Positions 1-9,553 of a DNA stretch of 64,000 nt are shown one piece after another (within the stretch, counting starts at the first letter, position 1; each line of letters begins with the position of its first letter). The position numbers and the translations under genes were made by a program. The DNA comes from Sulfurisoma sp963709555. GTDB taxonomy: Bacteria > Pseudomonadota > Gammaproteobacteria > Burkholderiales > Rhodocyclaceae. The stretch covers positions 124,001-188,000 of the forward strand of contig CAVPWR010000006.1 in assembly GCA_963709555.1 (NCBI GenBank), given 5' to 3'. Below the pieces are notes generated by a model. The model was given only the letters and a program-made list of their open reading frames with translations. It did no database searches and was not told the DNA's origin.

Positions 1-1
1 C

Positions 2-772
2 CAGGGGCAACTGGTGCATTCGGAAAAACTCGCCGCGCTCGGCACCCTGCTGTCGGGCGTGGCGCATGAGCTCAACAACCCGCTGTCGAACATCGCCACC
101 TCGACCCAGATTCTCGCGGAGGAGGTCGGCGCCCCGGCGGCGGCGGACGACAGTGGCGGCACCTACCAGCGCGAACTGATCGCCCAGATCGACGAGGAGA
201 CATGGCGGGCCCAGCGCATCGTGCGCACCCTGCTCGACTACGCCCGCGATCGCGACGTTCGTCTGGAGATCCTGCCGCTGGCACAGCTGATCGAGGAGAC
301 CCTGCGCCTGATCCGTGGCCAGATTCCGGCCCGGGTCACTGTGGTTGTAGACGTGCCGGGGGCAATGACCGTCAGCGGCGACCGTCAGCGTCTGCAGCAG
401 GTTCTGCTGAACCTGGTACGCAATGCCGTCGATGCCGTGGACGGCGCCGGCGAGGTGCGCATCGCCGCGCGCCTGACCAGCGATGACTGCCCGCCGCGTG
501 CGCCGGGCCGCACCGTCGTCGGTCAATGCATCGGCGCCAGCGAATTCCTCGAAATCGAAATCCGCGACGACGGCACCGGCATCACGGCCGAGCGGCTGCC
601 GTACATCTTCGATCCCTTCTACACCACCAAGGAACCGGGCAAGGGCATGGGGCTCGGCCTGTTCATCGTTTTCGAAATCGTTGGTGAGCACGGCGGCTGC
701 ATCGTCGTCGAGAGCGAACCGGGCAAGGGCACCTGCTTCACGCTGCGCCTGCCGGCAGGAGAAATGAAATGA
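2..772 (+). CDS. Sensor histidine kinase, C-terminal part (partial, open at 5' end)
   Basis: The C-terminal transmitter of a two-component kinase; it autophosphorylates on His and should pass phosphate to the regulator encoded next. The reading frame is open from base 2. The dimerisation/phosphoacceptor H-box SGVAHELNNPLSNI is near the start. It is followed by the HATPase_c boxes: N-box (QVLLNLVRNAVDAV), G1 (IRDDGTGI), F-box (IFDPFYTTK) and G2 (GMGLGLFIV). The H-box and layout resemble NtrB/AtoS-type kinases that partner sigma-54 activators. The sensory N-terminus lies outside the window, so the signal is unknown. The stop overlaps the ATG of the regulator by 4 bases, indicating one operon. 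Confidence 0.95.
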   Translation, partial: QGQLVHSEKLAALGTLLSGVAHELNNPLSNIATSTQILAEEVGAPAAADDSGGTYQRELIAQIDEETWRAQRIVRTLLDYARDRDVRLEILPLAQLIEETLRLIRGQIPARVTVVVDVPGAMTVSGDRQRLQQVLLNLVRNAVDAVDGAGEVRIAARLTSDDCPPRAPGRTVVGQCIGASEFLEIEIRDDGTGITAERLPYIFDPFYTTKEPGKGMGLGLFIVFEIVGEHGGCIVVESEPGKGTCFTLRLPAGEMK

Positions 773-2128
773 GCAAGGGACGACTGCTGATCGTCGACGA
801 CGAAAAAGTCGCCGTCAAGAATCTCGAGCACGTGATGACAAAGGAGGGTTACGAAGTGGTCGCCACCCAGAGTGGTGCCAATGCACTGGCCCACCTGGAA
901 CGGCAGGACTTCGATGTCGTTCTCACCGACCTGCGCATGGACAAGGTGGACGGCATGCAGATTCTCGCGAAGTGCCGCGAAGCCCACCCGGACACCGAGG
1001 TGGTCTTGATCACGGGCTACGCCACGCTGGAATCGGCCGTAAACGCCATGAAGCACGGCGCCTTCTACTACATCGCCAAGCCCTTCCGCCTCGACGAGGT
1101 ACGCAAGGTGGTGGCAGAGGCGATCGAAAAGGTCCGGCTGCGCAGCGAGAACCGTGCACTGCGCGAGCAGGTGGAAAGCTTCCAGGGCAAGGTGAAGATC
1201 ATCACCCAGGATGCCGGAATCCAGCGGCTGCTGGACATGGCGCGGCAGATCGCGCCAACCGACTGCAATGTGCTGATCACCGGCGAATCGGGTACCGGCA
1301 AGGAGCTTTTCGCCCAGTACGTGCACCACCACAGCCGCCGCAGCGACGGCCCCTTCCTCGCCATCAATTGCGGGGCGTTCAACGAGGATCTGCTGGCCAA
1401 CGAACTGTTCGGCCACGCCAAGGGCGCCTTCACCGGTGCGGCGGGGGAGAAGAAGGGGCTGCTCGCCGCCGCCAACGGCGGCACCCTCTTTCTCGACGAA
1501 GTCACCGAGATGCCGCCGGCGATGCAGGTCAAGGTGCTGCGCGTGATCCAGGAACGCGAAGTACTCCCGCTCGGCGCCACGACACCGCATGCGGGTGGAC
1601 GTGCGCTTCGTCGCCGCCACCAACCGCGACGTGCCCGACATGGTCAAACGCGGCGAATTTCGCCAGGACCTCTGGTTCCGCCTCAATGTCGTGAACCTGC
1701 AGATCCCCCCGCTGTCACGCCGGCGCGAGGACATCCCCCTGCTCGCCTACCATTTCCTCAAGAAATGCGCGGCGCGCATGGACAAGCGGGTCAGCGAGAT
1801 AGCGCCGCAGATGATGGACATCCTCAAGGCTTATGACTTCCCCGGCAACGTCCGCGAACTGGAGAACATCATCGAGCGCGGCGTCGCCATCGCCACCGGC
1901 GAGACCATCGAAGCGGCCAGTCTGCCCGACGACCTGCGCGAACTGGCGACCCGCACCTTCCGCCGCAAGGACGGCCGGCTGCCATCGCTGGAGGAACAGG
2001 AACGCGATTACATCCGCTGGGTGCTGCAGGAAGCCGGCGGCAACCAGACGCTGGCGGCCCAGATCCTCGGCATCGACCGCGTCTCGCTCTGGCGCAAGCT
2101 TAAGCGCTACGAGGTTGCCGGGGAGTAG
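769..2128 (+). CDS. Sigma-54-dependent NtrC-family response regulator (frameshift near 1590)
   Basis: Activator of sigma-54 promoters, paired with the kinase before it. The receiver domain (about residues 1-120) has the acidic pair in IVDDE, the phosphoacceptor in LTDLRMD, Thr in LITGYA and Lys in IAKPF. The AAA+ domain has Walker A GESGTGKE, the sigma-54 contact loop GAFTGA, Walker B GGTLFLDE and the arginine-finger region VDVRFVAATNRDV. The Fis-type helix-turn-helix is at the C-terminus (NQTLAAQILGIDRVSLWRKL). The frame shifts at about 1590: reading ...LGATTP then MRVDVRF requires removal of one base (an extra C before ATG). All motifs are otherwise intact, so a sequence error is the simplest explanation. 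Targets are unknown. Confidence 0.9.
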
Positions 2129-2229
2129 GCGCCAGCCGCTCAGACCGGCACCGCTTGCCGAATCATCGCGTGACGGAAAAATCCAGCACATGAGGCAGGC
2201 CATGGCCACATGCAGCGCGAGGCGAAGCG

Positions 2230-5220
2230 TCAGGAAAAAGTCGGCTCTGGCGGGACGGCGGCGGCCGACTGCCACGGCCGGTCGGCCTGCTTGCGCGCGC
2301 AGTCCGGGCAGAGTTCCCGCCCGAGGTGGGCCGCCATGTGGTCGGGCAGCCGAGTGCGCACGAATTTGCGGTGGGCGGCGGTCTGGGTCGGCGCACCGCA
2401 TTCGCTGCAGGCGAGCAGCGGCTGTTCCTTCACCACCGTGCCGGTGATGACCGTGCGCCGCACGCCGTCCGCGTCCTCGACGCGGATGGCGCCGGTCGGG
2501 CAGACCTGGGCGCAGGCGCCGCAGCCGATGCAGAGGTCGGCCGGCCGCGTGAAGTCGAAGTAGGCCAGGCGCCCGGCCGTCGGTGTCGGCCATGCGCAGC
2601 GCCTCGACGCCCATCTCGCTGCAGGCGAGCTGGCACAGGCCGCAGCCGATGCAGACGTCGCAGCGCAGGCAGCGGCTGGCCTCGTCGTGCGCCATGGCGT
2701 CGCTCAGGCCCTGCTCGATCTTGACGTAGCTGCCGACGCGCTCCTCGACTTCCTTCTCGGGCATCTCGGCGCGGCGCAGGGTGCTGCGCTCGCGCGCCGC
2801 GACCTGTAGCGGAATCACCTCGGCGCGACGCTGCGGCTTGCCGACGCTCGCATCCACGGCAACACCGCGCAGCCAGGCGTCGATGGAGTACGCGGCGATC
2901 TTGCCCGAGCGGATGGCCTCGACCGCGGTGCGCGGGCCGTGCGCCACGTCGCCGCCGGCGAAGACGCCGGGCAGCGCGCGTCATCAGCGTGCGGCTGTCG
3001 GTGACGATGAAGCCGCGCGTGACTTCGAGCCCGCTGCCCTCGATGCTGGTGAGGTCGGTGCCCTGCCCCACGGCGAGGATGACCTGGTCGCCCTCGAGGC
3101 TCAGCCGGCGCTCGGCGTCGAACTTCGGATTGAAGCGGCCGCCATCCTCAACACTGTCGAAGACGCGGTCGCAGTGCTGGAACACGACCTCGCCGTCGTC
3201 CTCGATGCGCACGGGCCCCCAGCCCGGATGCAGGGCCACGCCCTCGGCCACGGCGGTCTCGATCTCGTGCGGGCTGGCCGGCATCTCGCGGCGCTTTTCG
3301 AGGCAGACCATGTCCACCTGCTTCGCGCCCTGGCGCAGCGCCGTCAGCGCGACGTCGATGGCGACGTTGCCGCCGCCGATCACCACCACGCGCGGACCGA
3401 CCTCGACCGCCATCCCGCTCCTGACGTCGCGCAGGAAGTCGATGCCGCCGAGAACGAAGGGCTGGTGCACGCCCTCGACCGGGATGAAGCGCGACATCTG
3501 CGTGCCCAGGCCGAGGAAGACCGCATCGTAGTCCCGGCGGAAGGTATCGAGGCTGTCGATCTTCGCGCCGGTGCGGATGGGGATGCCGAGCGCGGTGATC
3601 TGTTCGCAGTTCCTGTCGAGCAGTTCGGGCGGCAGGCGGTAGGCGGGGATGCCGTAGCGCAGCATGCCGCCGGCCTGCGGCTGCGTCTCGAAGATTTCGA
3701 CGGCATGGCCGAGGATGCGCAGGTAGTAGGCGGCGGAGAGCCCGGCCGGGCCGGAGCCGACGATGCCGATGCGCCTGCCCGTCGGTTCCGCGAGCTCGGG
3801 CCGCGGGTAGCCGCCCTTCGGCCAGGCAATGCTCGGCCGCCTAGGCCTTCATCGGCCGGATGAACACGGCGCCGTCGCTGCCGCCGCGCACGCAGGCCGA
3901 CTCGCAAGGCGCCGGGCAGACCAGGCCGCAGGTCAGCGGCAGGGGATTGTCGCGGGTGATGACCGCGATGGCCGCGCGGTAGTCGCCATGGCCGATGTGG
4001 GCCATGAAGCTGGGGATGTCGATGTTGGCCGGGCAGGCGCCGTGGCAGGGCGCGGCGCGGCGCCGCCGGCGACAGCTGGCACAGCTGTTCGGGGCAGCCG
4101 GCGCCGGCTCGCGGCGGACATGGGCTTCCCACTGGCCGCGGAAATGGCGCAGCGCGCTGCCCAGCGGCCAGGCGGCGGCGAGGCCCTGCGTGGCGAGCTC
4201 GAGCGCGAGCTGGTCGAGCTCGCGGCAGGTGCTCGGATTCGCCGCGGCCGACGGTGATCTCGGTGACCAGCCGCGCGACGCGCGCCAGCAGGGCGCGCAT
4301 CGGCGCCGGCTCACTCTCGGCCAGCTGCCAGTAGCGATAAAGCGCGCGGCGGGTCTGCTCGACCAGGCAGACGCCCTCGGCCATCACCATCAGGCTGGCC
4401 GGCGACGGGCGATGCCGGCGGCGGCCAGCACCAGCGGATGGCAGGACGATGTCGGCGGCCGACAGCGGCAGGAAGCCGCCCATGCCGTTGTCGAACACCA
4501 GCACGGCGTCGCGGCCTTCGACCTCGACGCCGCCGCCCCAGTCGTAGATCAGGCGGCGCAGCTTGTCGTGCGCGAGCGATTCGATCAGCCCGCGCCAGCT
4601 TGAGGCCGCGCCGCAGCGTCAGCAGCGCGCGTCGGCAATCGCCGCACGGCGCTCATCGCCGGCGAACAGCAGCGCGACGCGGCACCAGGTCTCGGGCGTA
4701 TGGATCAGGCGCGCGCTGTCGCTGGCATGGCCCTCGCCCCAGGGCTGGGCTGGCTGTCGCGGCGCACCTCGACCTGCAGGCGCCGGCCGCCGGCGCAGGC
4801 CGCGCGCGCGTATGGTGTCGAGCACATTGAGCAGTCCGACTTCGTGGCCGGTGAGTTCCGGCGGCAGGCGCAATTCGACCGGCCAGTATCGCGCAGGCCG
4901 GCGGCGATCAGCAGTCCCTCGGCCAGCAATGCCGGCGCAGCGTCGAGCACGGCGGCGTTGCCGCGCGCGCGCGCGTCGAGCCCGGCGGCATCGACCACCA
5001 GCACCGCCGCGCCATGGCCGCGCAGGAAGCGGCGCCAGGCGAGGTAGAGCGGCTCGCCGGCGAAGCCGCATTCGGCCAGTCCCGACGCCTGTAGCAGCGC
5101 CAGGCGCTGCAGCGGATTCATGCCGCGGAGGCGGCGCGATCGAGCCCCGGGAAAAGTCGGCGCTGGCGGGACGGCGGCGCCGGCATCGAGCCACGCCGGC
5201 AGCGTGTCGAGCGCGTTCAT
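2230..5220 (-). CDS. NuoF-GltD-ferredoxin fusion flavoprotein, NAD(P)H-oxidising subunit (many frameshifts)
   Basis: Reassembling the three minus-strand frames gives one protein of about 990 residues. First comes a NuoF-like flavin/NADH half (MNPLQRLALLQASGLAECGF..., the IHTPETWCRVALLF segment, then AAAWPLGSALRHFRGQWEAH). The usual NuoF CGxC cluster motif appears replaced (RYWQLAESEPAP). Next is a GltD-type module: Cys cluster CHGACPANIDI / CGLVCPAPCESAC, FAD site GIVGSGPAGLSAAYYL, NAD site VVVIGGGNVAIDVA. It ends with two [4Fe-4S] motifs (CIGCGLCQLAC, CIGCGACAQVCP) and a CSECG/CPDC knuckle. It starts 6 bases after the ferredoxin stop. About eight frameshifts occur (near 2580, 2980, 3840, 4250-4400, 4600, 4800, 4890). 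Inferred role: moves electrons between NAD(P)H and the molybdoenzyme upstream. The fusion could instead be two adjacent genes. Confidence 0.7.
2233..2260 (+). repeat. R1 repeat, short form, at the 3' end of the NuoF-GltD gene
   Basis: GGAAAAAGTCGGCTCTGGCG followed by GGACGGCG, nearly identical to the copies at 5149 and 31532. It encodes the last residues (VPPEPTFS) of the flavoprotein on the minus strand. Confidence 0.75.
5149..5175 (+). repeat. R1 repeat, short form, inside the N-terminus of the flavoprotein gene
   Basis: GGGAAAAGTCGGCGCTGGCG plus GGACGGC. It shares 26 bases with the copy in argJ (31532). Read on the minus strand it encodes AAVPPAPTFPG in frame, between the first Met codon (5220) and the conserved NPLQRLALL segment. 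Confidence 0.8.
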
Positions 5221-5226
5221 GCGCCG

Positions 5227-5746
5227 TCAGTCTTCGGCAGTCGACGCCGCCGACGATCGCCGCGCATAGCGCTCGCGCCGCGGGTCCGGCGCTTCGTTGG
5301 CGACGCCGAAGCTGAGGCAGCCGGTGACGCACTTGGTGACGCAGGCCGGTTCCAGCCCGGCATCGAGGCGGTCCATGCAGATAGTCGCACTTGACCACCT
5401 TGCGCGTCGACCGGGTCCCACTGCGGCGTGCCCCAGGGGCAGGCGGCGATGCAACTCTTGCAGCCGACGCAGAGCGCTGGCATTGACGAAGACGATGCCG
5501 TCCTTGTCGCGCCGCTGCATGGCGCCGGTGGGACAGGCCTTGATGCACCAGGCTTCCTCGCACTGGAAGCAGGGCAGGAAGACGAAGCGGATGCGCGGGC
5601 GGCCCGCCGACGTCGACCGGGCCGACGCTGACGATCTTGCACGGCGCCGGGCCGGGGCCGAGGTTCTTGTTGGTCTTGCAATGCACCTCGCAGGCTTGGC
5701 AGCCGATGCAGTTGGCCTCGTCGTGGCGGAGGATGTACTTGCTCAT
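5227..5746 (-). CDS. Four-cluster ferredoxin subunit (DmsB/HycB-like) of the molybdoenzyme (frameshifts)
   Basis: Electron-transfer subunit, about 173 residues when frames are joined. It begins MSKYILRHDEANCIGCQACEVHCKTN, then FLPCFQCEEAWCIKACPTGAM, CVGCKSCIAACPWG and a final Cys group (CDYxCMDRL...EPACVTKCVTGC). That is the sixteen-cysteine pattern of PsrB/DmsB/FdhB-type proteins carrying four [4Fe-4S] clusters. Frameshifts lie near 5395, 5480 and 5605. No signal peptide is seen, so it is cytoplasmic. The ATG overlaps the end of the catalytic-subunit gene and the stop lies 6 bases before the NuoF-GltD ATG, so the three genes are one transcription unit. It should link the Mo site to the flavoprotein. 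Confidence 0.85.
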
Positions 5747-7885
5747 TTGCGCGCCCCCTTGCGCCGCGACCTGAACGATGGTCTCGGTCAGCGCATTGCC
5801 GCCGCCGGCGGGGTCGAATTCATAGAGCTTGCCGTGCTGCAGCCGCTGGTCGGCGACGCCGACGCCGCAGGCGCGCGTCGCCAGCGGCACCGTCGCGCCG
5901 TAGCCGTGCAGCATGAACACGGCCTCGGGATGGATCCACGGCGTGACCTTCGCCTTCATGAAGGCGGCATGGCGGCCGCCGGCGATCTCGACCTCGTCGC
6001 CGTCGGCGATGCCCAGCGGCTCGGCGCGGTCGGGATGGATCCACAGCGTCTGTTCCGGCGCGATTTCGCCCAGCAGCGGGTTGTTGAGCGACTGGCCGTG
6101 GGTCAGCACCGGCGGCCGGCCGAACAGCAGGTGGAAGCGATCGCCTGTCGGTACCGCATGCGGCTCGAACGGAGCAAGTGCCGGCAGCCCGGCGCTCTTC
6201 AGCATCGCGCTGTCGATCTCGATCCTGCCCGAGGGCGTCTGGAACTTGAGTTGGTCGCGCGGCGTGATGGATGGCGCGTCGGCCAGCGTGACCATGCCCT
6301 TCTCGCGCAGCTGCGCCACGGTGACGCCGGTGCCCTCGAGCTGGTAGTCCCACAGCTCCTCGATGGTCTCGAAGTCGAGCGCGTCGCCGAGGCCGAGGCG
6401 GCGCAGGATCTCGCGGAAGATCCACCACGCCGGGCGGCTGTCGAAGCGTGGCGCCACGGCCTGGTCGCGCAGGCCGAAGGCCGGGCGCGCGCCGTTGTGT
6501 TGGGCGAGGATGTTGGCGCGTTCAAGATACGACGCCTCGGGCAGGATGACGTCGGCGAGCCAGGCGGTTTCCGACCAGCGCACGTCGATGGCCACCAGCA
6601 GCTTGAGCTTGTCGAGCGCGCGCTTCACCGCGTCGGAGTCTGGCATGCTGGTCAGCGGGTCGTGGCGGTAGGCGAAGTAGGCGCCGATGCCATAGGGCGC
6701 GCCGCTCTCCAGCGCCGCAAAAAGCCCGTGCAGCAGACCCTTGGCGGGGTCCCACTGCGGATGCGTGGTGCCGACGCCGTCGACGCGCGGCTCGGCCACG
6801 GCGGGCAGGCGATCGGCCAGCCGGCGCAGGCCCTTGCGGCCGATGTCTTCCGGCGTCTTCGCCAGCACGATGCCGCCTTCGGTTTCGATCGAGCCCATCA
6901 AGGCGTTGAGGATCAGCGCGGTGCGGCTGACGTGGAAAGACTGCTTGTGCCGCGCGGTCATCCAGCCCGGATGGAAGATCACGTGCGGCGCATCCGCGGC
7001 GATCTCGGCGACGAAGGCTCGCAACTCCGCGGCAGGGATGCCGGTGTGCTGCTGCTGCCATTCGGGCGTGGTGTCCTTCACGGCCTCGCGCAGTACGTCC
7101 ATGCCGGAGACGAAGCGCGCGACGAAGTCCTTGTCGTAGGCCTCAAGCCGCAGCACCTCGTGGATGATGGCGAGGTTCAGCGCGTAGTCGCTGTTAGGGC
7201 GCACCTGCCAGTAGCGCGTGGCCTTGGCGGCGGTGAAACTGGCGCGCGGATCGATGTAGGTGCAACGCGCGCCATTGGCCAGCGCCGCCATGAATTCCTT
7301 GACTTCCTTGACCTTGAGCGACTCGACGATGTTGCGGCCGTAGAGCACGATGTGGCGGGCGCGACGGTAGTCGAAGCCGAGGGACGAGCGCCCGACGCCG
7401 AGCAGCGACAGCGCGGCGTGATGGGCGTTGGCGCCGCAGGTGGCATCGTGGTCGAAGTAGTTGGGCGAGCCGAAGGCGCGCAGGAAGGTCTTGGTCAGAT
7501 CGGTGAAGGGCCCGCCGCGATCGGACAGCGCGATGCCGCGGCCGCCGAACTCGTCGATGACCTGGCGCAGGCGGTCGGCGACGAAATCGAGCGCCTCGTC
7601 CCACGAGGCGCGCCGCCACTGTCCGGCGCCGCGCGGGCCGCTGCGGATCAGCGGCGTCTGCGGCCGCTCGTCGTCGTATTCGAAGGGAATGCCGGCCGCG
7701 CCGCGCGCGCACAGGCTGGCGCCCATCACGCTGTCGTTCGGATTGCCCTGCAGCCAGGCGACGCGGCCGTCCTCGACCCTAACCTCGATCGGGCAGCGCG
7801 TCGCGCACATGCCGCACATGCTGAAAACCGTGCGCCGGCCCGGACCGCCGACGCCGCGCACATTGGGGGCACCGCTTGAACTCAT
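5743..7885 (-). CDS. Molybdopterin-dependent oxidoreductase, catalytic subunit (PsrA/PhsA-like branch of the DMSO reductase family)
   Basis: About 714 residues. The N-terminal [4Fe-4S] site is CGMCATRCPIEV ... SLCARG, followed by the bis-MGD core. The likely Mo ligand is the Cys in HDATCGANAHHA, which fits polysulfide/thiosulfate/arsenate-type enzymes rather than Ser (DMSO) or Asp (Nar). There is no twin-arginine signal, so it acts in the cytoplasm, unlike most of that branch. The start is taken as ATG 7885 with GAGG upstream; an in-frame TTG lies at 7891. The frame has no stop before the ferredoxin ATG: either a true fusion or, more likely, a base error in the G run next to 5755 hiding an ATGA overlap (the end given assumes this). 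The substrate cannot be told from sequence. Confidence 0.88.
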
Positions 7886-7910
7886 CGCCAACCTCGCAAA
7901 AGATTAGCGA

Positions 7911-7951
7911 ATTCTAATAAGCCAAGCCGGCGCGAGTTTGCGCGAGATCAA
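7911..7951 (-). promoter_or_regulatory. Putative FNR-type class II promoter of the molybdoenzyme operon
   Basis: Read on the minus strand, TTGATCTCGCGCAA (7951-7938) matches 8 of the 10 conserved positions of the FNR box. A -10-like TAGAAT (7916-7911) is centred 31 bases downstream, the spacing expected for an activator at about -41.5. The start codon follows about 20 bases after the predicted transcript start. Regulation is inference. Confidence 0.45.
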
Positions 7952-7978
7952 GGGTTGGTGCATCGCCACCGTCATGAT

Positions 7979-8009
7979 CGAGCGGCTTTGCACTTCCTCC
8001 GGTCGCAGC
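7979..8009 (+). repeat. R2 repeat copy 1
   Basis: A 31-base stretch (CGAGCGGCTTTGCACTTCCT then C, then CGGTCGCAGC) that recurs at 43501 with one mismatch. Both copies lie in gaps between two minus-strand genes, in the same orientation, and are followed by GC-rich G-run sequence. Confidence 0.7.
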
Positions 8010-8082
8010 GAGCTGGAAAGTCGCCCCCTCTGCGATGAGGGGGCCGGGGGGAGCGGGCCGGGGGAGTCGGGCCAGAAATGCA

Positions 8083-8115
8083 AGAATCAGCTGACCCTGC
8101 GGGTCAGCTGATTCT
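8083..8115. terminator. Perfect 15-bp hairpin at the 3' end of the cNMP-binding gene
   Basis: AGAATCAGCTGACCC, TGC loop, GGGTCAGCTGATTCT: a perfect stem that contains the stop codon of the minus-strand cNMP gene. There is no clear U tract, so termination is likely but not certain. Confidence 0.55.
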
Positions 8116-8640
8116 GGGCAGCCGCTTTTCCAGGCACTGCATCAGCTGCTTGCTGACCATGCGCAGGCGCTGGTTGAGCAACATCAGCAGTTCCATGAGA
8201 ATCTTGACGCCTGTCGCCGGCTCGGCGGCGATCAGGTGCGTCAGGCGTGCCCGGTCAAGCACGGCGAAGACCAGTTCGGAAGTGGCGATACAGCTGGCGA
8301 AGCGCGGCTCGCCGTCGATCAGCGACATCTCGCCGAGCGTCTTGCCCGGCCCGGCATTGCCGATGCGCGCCGGCACGCCGGTGGTGTCCTTGCGCATGAT
8401 CTCGACGCTGCCCTCGATGATCAGCAGCATGAAATCGCCGGGGTCGCCCTCGCCGATGATCTCGCTGCCGGCGGGCGCCCGGTAGCACTCCATGTAGATG
8501 GCGAGGTGTTCGAGCTCGGCCTCGTCGAAATCATCGAAGAGGTCGATGTGCTGGATGATCTCGCGGATGCGCGGGACGAACGGCACCGCGTCGCCCAGAT
8601 GCTCGAGTTTCGGAAAGTGGTCGGGATCGCCTTGCGCCAT
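8104..8640 (-). CDS. Cyclic nucleotide-binding domain protein
   Basis: 178 residues: a single cNMP-binding/CAP_ED beta-roll (about residues 30-150) with the phosphate-binding-cassette-like GEMSLIDGEPRFASC, followed by a helical tail. There is no DNA-binding helix-turn-helix, so it is not a CRP/FNR regulator. It may be a stand-alone sensory or scaffold protein. The ligand is unknown; the cassette Arg is present but the sequence does not prove cAMP or cGMP binding. It starts 46 bases downstream of the UbiA-family gene, so it may share its transcript, and it ends in a strong hairpin. Unlike many neighbours, the reading frame is intact. Confidence 0.85.
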   Translation of the reverse strand: MAQGDPDHFPKLEHLGDAVPFVPRIREIIQHIDLFDDFDEAELEHLAIYMECYRAPAGSEIIGEGDPGDFMLLIIEGSVEIMRKDTTGVPARIGNAGPGKTLGEMSLIDGEPRFASCIATSELVFAVLDRARLTHLIAAEPATGVKILMELLMLLNQRLRMVSKQLMQCLEKRLPRIS

Positions 8641-8686
8641 GACGGTTGCCTAATGCTCCTCGGAAACCATTATAGCCCCCTCCCCT

Positions 8687-9553
8687 TCAGCGGGCGAGCA
8701 CGGCCAGGACGGTGGCGAGCCAGCCGAAGAAGGCCGCCAGCAGATGGCCGTCGCGGAACAGCTCGCGCGCCGGGTCGCCGCCGCCGCCCCGCCGATGCAG
8801 GCGATAGAGGTAACGCAGCATGCCGTAGAGCACGAAGGGGACGGTCAGCATCAGTTGCGTGGTGCCATGCTGGACCACTGTCTCGGCGCTCACGGTATAG
8901 AGGCTGTAGGTGACGACGGTGCCCATGGCGGTCATGGTGAGGAACTGGTCGAGCATCGGTTCGGAGTAATGCTCGAGCACGCGGCGGTGGCCACCGCTGT
9001 TTTCCATCAGGGCGTTGAGCTCGGCGCGACGCTTGGCAAAACCGAGGAACAGCGTGAGCATCAGGCCGCACAGCAGCAGCCACTGCGACGGGGCGATGCC
9101 GATGCCAAGGGTGCCGGCCAGCAGCCGCAGCATGAAGCCGGCGGCGATGAGGAAGACGTCGAGGATGACCACGTGCTTGAGGCTGGCGCTGTAGGCGGCA
9201 TTGAGCAGCAGGTAGGCGACGAATATCCACGGCGCCGTGCCGGCGAGCGTGAAGGCCAGCGCCAGGCCACCGGCGAGGCAGCAAAGGCCGAGCGCGATGG
9301 CGGCGCCGCTGCCGATCGCGCCGCTGGCCAGGGGGCGATGGCGCTTGTCCGGGTGCTGCCGGTCCTGCTCGCGGTCGGCGAGGTCGTTCATCACGTACAC
9401 GGCCGAGGCCAGCAGGCAGAAGGCGGCGAAGGCGGCCAGCGCCATGCCGACCTTGTCCGGGTCGTGCCAGGCGTGGCCGAACAGCAGGCCGACGAAGACG
9501 AAGCCGTTCTTGATCCACTGGTGCGGTCTCAGCAGTCTGATCAGCGGGTGCAT
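8687..9553 (-). CDS. UbiA-family prenyltransferase, decaprenyl-phosphate phosphoribosyltransferase-like
   Basis: 288 residues with about eight membrane spans. The Asp-rich motif NDLADREQDRQHPDKRHRP and the second motif DVFLIAAGFMLRLLAG are typical of the subfamily that transfers phosphoribose from PRPP to polyprenyl phosphate (Rv3806c-like). The N-terminal HQWIKNGFVFVGLLF also fits that group better than UbiA or heme O synthases. The ATG overlaps the stop of the glycosyltransferase gene, so the pair is translationally coupled. Together they suggest synthesis and use of a polyprenyl-linked pentose for a surface glycan. That role is inference from family and context. Confidence 0.8.
   Translation of the reverse strand: MHPLIRLLRPHQWIKNGFVFVGLLFGHAWHDPDKVGMALAAFAAFCLLASAVYVMNDLADREQDRQHPDKRHRPLASGAIGSGAAIALGLCCLAGGLALAFTLAGTAPWIFVAYLLLNAAYSASLKHVVILDVFLIAAGFMLRLLAGTLGIGIAPSQWLLLCGLMLTLFLGFAKRRAELNALMENSGGHRRVLEHYSEPMLDQFLTMTAMGTVVTYSLYTVSAETVVQHGTTQLMLTVPFVLYGMLRYLYRLHRRGGGGDPARELFRDGHLLAAFFGWLATVLAVLAR

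Noticed and set aside
5743..5760. Genuine fusion of the molybdoenzyme and ferredoxin genes
   Set aside because: A G run next to an ATGA-type junction in a frameshift-rich area makes a hidden base error more likely; noted but not claimed.
5297..7879. An 860-codon plus-strand frame
   Set aside because: Antisense to the molybdoenzyme; low-complexity, shadow of a high-GC gene.
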